Assembly: GCA_964593455.1 (NCBI GenBank)
Contig: CAZQHK010000006.1
Coordinates: 71,231-135,230, forward strand
DNA: 64,000 bases
Source: CAZQHK01 sp964593455
Lineage (GTDB): Bacteria > Muiribacteriota > CAYSPT01
Direction of reading: 5' to 3'
Positions 60,671 through 64,000 of the stretch are shown in pieces. The notes under the pieces are model-generated. The model had not been told where the DNA came from. It ran no database searches and worked only from the letters and a program-made list of their open reading frames with translations. The position numbers and the translations under genes are program-made. The stretch's first letter is position 1; each line of letters starts with the position of its first letter.

Positions 60671-61754
60671 TTATCTAAGGATACTGGCTCCCTGCCGGAG
60701 TCCTGATGAAGTACCGGCCTTGATAGACGAGGGGGCTGAGGAGATATACTGCGGTCTCGTGCCCGATTCGTGGACCAGAGAGGCTTACTCGGTTGAAGAT
60801 ATCAATAAGGAACCTTCCACCGAATCGAGTATCCAGGGATACGATGATTTGGCGAGGGCCGTCGAGCGTGCGACAAAACATGAGGTACCGGTCTATCTGA
60901 CGTTGAACGCCCGCTACTATACTCTGGAACAATATGATCTTCTCATGGACATCGCCCGCCGGTCATTGGACTGCGGAGTGGCGGCTTTGATCGTCGCTGA
61001 TTTCGGATTATTGCTTAAGATCGCGGCCATGCCGGAAAAACCGCGGATTCATGTGAGCAAAGTAGCTGGTTGTTTCAACACCGAGGCGGCCCGGATATAC
61101 CGTGACCTGGGAGTAGCCAGGATCATCCTGCCGGAACACTGGCAGATAGACGAGATGACCTCATTGACCCGCAGCCTGCGCGAGCTCGATCTGGAAGTGG
61201 AGGGGTACATTTTCAACGGCGGTTGCAAATACACTGAGTCTTTTTGCGGTCTGTTCCACACCGGCGACGTGGCCCCCACGCGTTTCAAATGGCTTTTTAA
61301 TGCGCTCAAATCATTCTACTTTAACGAACGCCTGTACGGAGCTCTCAGGCATCTCCCTGTCCGTGTCCGTGATTATCTGGAAAACTCGACTATGGGAGCC
61401 CGTTTTAATCCGGGAATTTGCACAGTGGGATGCGAGGTGTCGGCGTGTGGCGGGACACAAGGAAACTCCAGTCAGGCGTCTCCGGAATTTTTCCAGTCGA
61501 AGTTTTTCCACCAGACGAATCTCTGCTCATTGTGCTTTCTTCCGGAGATGGCCGATTCGGGACAGACCTCGCTCAAAATCATGGGGCGGGGGTTCTCCAT
61601 CAGGAAGAAGACCGCAGATATCAGGCTGGTCAAGAAAGCCATCGATCTGATGAAACAGGTTCCCGACCGGGAAGCCTTCCGGGAACAGGTAAAAAAACTC
61701 TACCGGCGTGAAACGGGATTTGACTGCGAAGAGTGCTGCTACTTCTGCTGGTAG
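60654..61754 (+). CDS. UbiU-like U32 family protein (Fe-S)
   Basis: U32 peptidase-family protein of 366 residues, partner of the UbiV-like protein. The N-terminal barrel has ILAPCRSPDEVPALIDEGAEE and YCGL. Cys191-x6-Cys198 (GGCKYTESFCG) matches the first two cluster cysteines of UbiU (x6 spacing); later cysteines at 256, 260, 265, 291 and 294 can supply the rest. A C-terminal FDCEECCYFCW tail is extra. Such proteins (UbiU, TrhP, RlhA) perform prephenate- or Fe-S-dependent hydroxylation of quinones or RNA. ATG at 60654 within the upstream gene. Confidence 0.78.
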   Translation: MSELRDYLRILAPCRSPDEVPALIDEGAEEIYCGLVPDSWTREAYSVEDINKEPSTESSIQGYDDLARAVERATKHEVPVYLTLNARYYTLEQYDLLMDIARRSLDCGVAALIVADFGLLLKIAAMPEKPRIHVSKVAGCFNTEAARIYRDLGVARIILPEHWQIDEMTSLTRSLRELDLEVEGYIFNGGCKYTESFCGLFHTGDVAPTRFKWLFNALKSFYFNERLYGALRHLPVRVRDYLENSTMGARFNPGICTVGCEVSACGGTQGNSSQASPEFFQSKFFHQTNLCSLCFLPEMADSGQTSLKIMGRGFSIRKKTADIRLVKKAIDLMKQVPDREAFREQVKKLYRRETGFDCEECCYFCW

Positions 61755-61781
61755 GAAATAAAAGTTAGGGAAAATAACCCA

Positions 61782-62885
61782 GTGATTTCACTAGCCAGGG
61801 CTCTGAGATACGGATTTCTCGGTTTGAAACACTCGTTGACCGGTCTTGGTCCGCCGGCGTTTGTGACCCTGTTCGTGACATCACGCTGTAACGCCCGGTG
61901 CGACCATTGTTTTTACTGGCGGAATATCGACGACAGCGCCGAGCGGGATGAACTGACGTTAGACGAGTTCACCCGTATCTCCGCCTCCATGGGGGAGATA
62001 TACAATCTCCTCATCAGTGGTGGGGAACCGTTCTTGAGAGACGATTTAGCGGATATATGCATCCAGTTTTGCCGGCAGAACCGTGTCAGTCACTTGGTCA
62101 TCCCTTCAAATGGTTTTCTTCCGGACAAAATCGTTCCGCAGGTCGAGAAGATCCTCACTCGCTGTCCTGAAACCAGAACCGTTGTCCAGTTGAGTGTCGA
62201 TGGCCCACCCGAGCTTCATGATGAGATCAGGGGCGTGCCCGGCGGTTTTAAAAGACTGGTTGAAACTCACGCCGGCCTGCTCCGGTTAAAACAAAAACTG
62301 GACGGACTGGGCCTGATGTTTTGTATCACTGTCACCACCGCCAACCAGGATCGGATGTATGAAATCATTGATTTCGTGCGTGATACGTTTTCCCGGCCGA
62401 ACATTAACCTTATCTACGTTCGCGGGAAACCACGTGACCCAGCTTTGAAAAAGGTCGATCCTGAAAAATACCGGACCGCGCTCAAGTACCTGATCGAAGA
62501 CGAAAAGAAGCAGGGCCGGTGGAACAATCGCCCGATTACCGAGGGGCTGTATTTGCTTCGCCGCGAACTGGAAGCTTCGTTAATTTTGGAAACCGGCCAA
62601 AACGAGCATCGGATAATTCCCTGCACGGCAGGGAAATTGACCTGCGTGATTGATGAAACCGGGAATGTCTGGCCATGTGAACTGTTGTGCAAAAAACTGG
62701 GAAATCTCCGTGAAGCCGGCTACGATTTCAAACGTATTTGGAAGAGCCAAGAAGCCAACCTGTGCCGCGCCTACATCACCGCCGGTGACTGCTATTGCAC
62801 CCAGGAAACAAACATCATGTCCAGCCTGACATTCTCCCCCCAAACACTCCTCTACTACCTAAAGAAAAGAGGCCATCTCCTATAG
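61782..62885 (+). CDS. Radical SAM/SPASM-like protein
   Basis: Radical SAM enzyme of 367 residues. Motif Cys36-x3-Cys40-x2-Cys43 (TSRCNARCDHCFYW), SAM-binding SGGEPFLRDDL, and C-terminal cysteines (IPCTAGKLTC, WPCELLCK, GDCYC) for auxiliary SPASM-type clusters. SPASM enzymes modify peptides or small molecules. Thirty bases after the UbiU-like gene on the same strand, it looks like the last enzyme of the operon. GTG start with AGGGAAAA upstream. Substrate unknown. Confidence 0.85.
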   Translation: MISLARALRYGFLGLKHSLTGLGPPAFVTLFVTSRCNARCDHCFYWRNIDDSAERDELTLDEFTRISASMGEIYNLLISGGEPFLRDDLADICIQFCRQNRVSHLVIPSNGFLPDKIVPQVEKILTRCPETRTVVQLSVDGPPELHDEIRGVPGGFKRLVETHAGLLRLKQKLDGLGLMFCITVTTANQDRMYEIIDFVRDTFSRPNINLIYVRGKPRDPALKKVDPEKYRTALKYLIEDEKKQGRWNNRPITEGLYLLRRELEASLILETGQNEHRIIPCTAGKLTCVIDETGNVWPCELLCKKLGNLREAGYDFKRIWKSQEANLCRAYITAGDCYCTQETNIMSSLTFSPQTLLYYLKKRGHLL

Positions 62886-63010
62886 GGGTCAGGCCTAACA
62901 TTTAAACATTTAACCTCACTCCTGCTCGTTCACAAGTAACACAGTTAAAAAAAACCACAAATTCACCCCTAAGAATAATATAGGGGTCAGGCTTGACATT
63001 TAAACATTTG
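62882..63010 (+). repeat. Two GGGGTCAGGC-type REP copies ahead of the transposase
   Basis: TATAGGGGTCAGGCCTAACAT (62882) and TATAGGGGTCAGGCTTGACAT (62980), each followed by TTAAACATTT. About 97 bases apart in direct orientation. Such pairs flank or precede IS200-like REP-associated transposase genes and are their probable targets. Confidence 0.75.
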
Positions 63011-63022
63011 GCGCTCTATAAT
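62993..63022 (+). promoter_or_regulatory. Promoter inside the second REP copy, for the transposase
   Basis: TTGACA (62993-62998), 18-base spacer, TATAAT (63017-63022). The ATG at 63029 lies only 6 bases after the -10, so the transcript would be leaderless or nearly so, and no ribosome-binding site is visible. Confidence 0.65.
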
Positions 63023-63028
63023 TATTAC

Positions 63029-63970
63029 ATGCCACGTAAACCACGTATTCATTATCCCGGAGCCGTCTACCACGTTATTCTAAGGGGCAATGCCGGCCAA
63101 AACATATTCTTTGACACTGCGGATCGTTATAAATATTTTCATTTACTGCAGGAAGGAATTGAGCGATTTAATCACAGCATCCATGCTTTCTGTCTGATGA
63201 GTAACCATGTCCATTTAGTAATTCAGGCTAATGATATTCCCCTATCTCGTATTATGCATAACTTGAATTTTCGATACACTGCCTATTTAAACAGGCGAAT
63301 GAAAACTTCAGGACATATATTCCAGGGTCGTTACAAAGCAATATTAGTTGAGGCTGATAATTACCTGTTAGAACTCATACGATATATTCACAATAATCCG
63401 GTTGTTGCCGGTATTGTTATGTCTCCTGACAACTATCGGTGGAGCAGTCATTCTGTGTACATCGAAAAGATAGATGTTACGTGGTTGACGACTGCCTGGG
63501 CCCTTTCTTTTTTTTCCAAAAAAAGGAATCGTGCTATTGAAAAATATCAGCTATTTATCAAACACGGCCTTACTGAAACTCCTATGGATTTGGCAGATGA
63601 AGTAGTTGAAGGATATTTTCTTGGAAGCGAGAAATTCATTAATCGGATTAAGAAGTTATCAGGGCAAAAAACTACTTTTAAACGAACAATTGATGAAATT
63701 ATTGATAAGGTTTGTGACAATTACAACTTAGAAAAAAAAGATGTTATAGGGCCAGGGAAGAAAAGATCGCTTTCTGAAGCACGGACAATGGTTGCCTGGA
63801 TCGTTCGTGAAAACAAACATCTTTCCCTGACTGATTTGAGTAAAATTGTCAAACGAACTGTTTCCGGTTTAAGCTCTGCTGTTGGAAGATTGGAAAAAAC
63901 GGCTCGGAATAATTCGAAACTAGCAGGAAAAATGGAGAAATTAAAGAACACTGTTTTGAGTAGAAAATGA
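63029..63970 (+). CDS. REP-associated tyrosine transposase (RAYT, IS200-like fold)
   Basis: Y1-type transposase of 313 residues. N-terminal MPRKPRIHYPGAVYHVILRG and SNHVHLVIQ contain the HUH metal-binding His pair; the nucleophile Tyr is in the YNYLEL/NYLLELIRYIH region. The C-terminal part (about 235-300) resembles the DnaA C-terminal helix-turn-helix (RSLSEARTMVAWIVREN). These enzymes cut and move REP sequences and are usually domesticated single-copy genes. The ATG at 63029 matches the family start. Confidence 0.9.
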   Translation: MPRKPRIHYPGAVYHVILRGNAGQNIFFDTADRYKYFHLLQEGIERFNHSIHAFCLMSNHVHLVIQANDIPLSRIMHNLNFRYTAYLNRRMKTSGHIFQGRYKAILVEADNYLLELIRYIHNNPVVAGIVMSPDNYRWSSHSVYIEKIDVTWLTTAWALSFFSKKRNRAIEKYQLFIKHGLTETPMDLADEVVEGYFLGSEKFINRIKKLSGQKTTFKRTIDEIIDKVCDNYNLEKKDVIGPGKKRSLSEARTMVAWIVRENKHLSLTDLSKIVKRTVSGLSSAVGRLEKTARNNSKLAGKMEKLKNTVLSRK

Positions 63971-64000
63971 GAAAAAGTGTAGAAAAAATGGTGGTTTTAA

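Noticed and set aside
59885..61754. Assigning the U32 pair to ubiquinone synthesis
   Set aside because: Cysteine pattern fits UbiU/UbiV-like proteins, but no ubiquinone gene is in the neighbourhood and the operon contains sulfur-transfer and radical SAM enzymes instead.

Overview
The window is chromosomal DNA of moderate GC from a free-living bacterium, probably an anaerobe from a poorly sampled lineage. It has a housekeeping sigma factor, AccA/AccD, ribosomal proteins L21 and L27, Obg and NadD. It also has secretion-type pseudopilins, lipoproteins, an LCP-family protein, an O-antigen-ligase-like protein and many iron-sulfur or radical SAM enzymes. The mix of Firmicutes-like traits (a Prp-type protein between L21 and L27, LCP) and Gram-negative-like traits (pseudopilins, NHL, TPR and FG-GAP export proteins) does not allow a phylum call from sequence alone. 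Most genes are on the + strand, tightly packed and often overlapping by 1-28 bases. GTG and TTG starts are common.

Layout. 1-7.9 kb: end of a split transketolase, an HD-domain protein, then an amino-acid block in which leuC is separated from leuD and an isopropylmalate/isocitrate-type dehydrogenase by serA, a class V aminotransferase and a DUF1015 gene. 8-16.5 kb: NHL and TPR export proteins, a TIGR03960-type radical SAM protein and its usual partner (DUF2344), with a pseudopilin and FG-GAP module wedged between them. 16.6-22 kb: RNase G, a broken citrate-synthase-like gene, and the rplU-prp-rpmA-obg-nadD block behind a consensus promoter. 22-31 kb: LCP protein, O-antigen-ligase/TPR protein, tgt, TPR, DUF366, a DUF2723 membrane glycosyltransferase and a surface lipoprotein. 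31-38.5 kb: STAS protein, accD, accA, rpoD, a PtsI-like enzyme and a second GT-C-like membrane protein. 38.5-43 kb: tRNA-Val and tRNA-Ile embedded in repeats, a second STAS protein, a BFD-type ferredoxin, a ubiE/menG gene with a premature stop, a cupin, a secreted protein and a macro-domain protein. 43-50 kb: a 1552-residue GlmS-like protein and an FHA-GAF-PP2C phosphatase. 50-54 kb: groES without groEL, two convergent dnaJ-type genes and tRNA-Leu. 54-63 kb: a zinc-ribbon/M48/NHL fusion, acylphosphatase and a J-like protein, then a compact operon of PP-loop ATPase, cysteine desulfurase, a UbiV/UbiU-like U32 pair and a radical SAM/SPASM protein. 63-64 kb: a REP-associated (RAYT) transposase.

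The two strongest candidates for undescribed biology are the 57.3-62.9 kb operon and the giant GlmS-like protein at 43.2-47.8 kb. The operon combines sulfur mobilisation, a nucleotide-activating PP-loop enzyme, an Fe-S U32 pair and a radical SAM enzyme. The GlmS-like protein keeps glutaminase and sugar-isomerase signatures, but its nucleophile-equivalent Cys lies about 80 residues inside the chain. A dispersed repeat family whose end motif GTAGAAAGTAAGGTG resembles a ribosome-binding site is found before several genes and appears to run into the 5' end of leuD.
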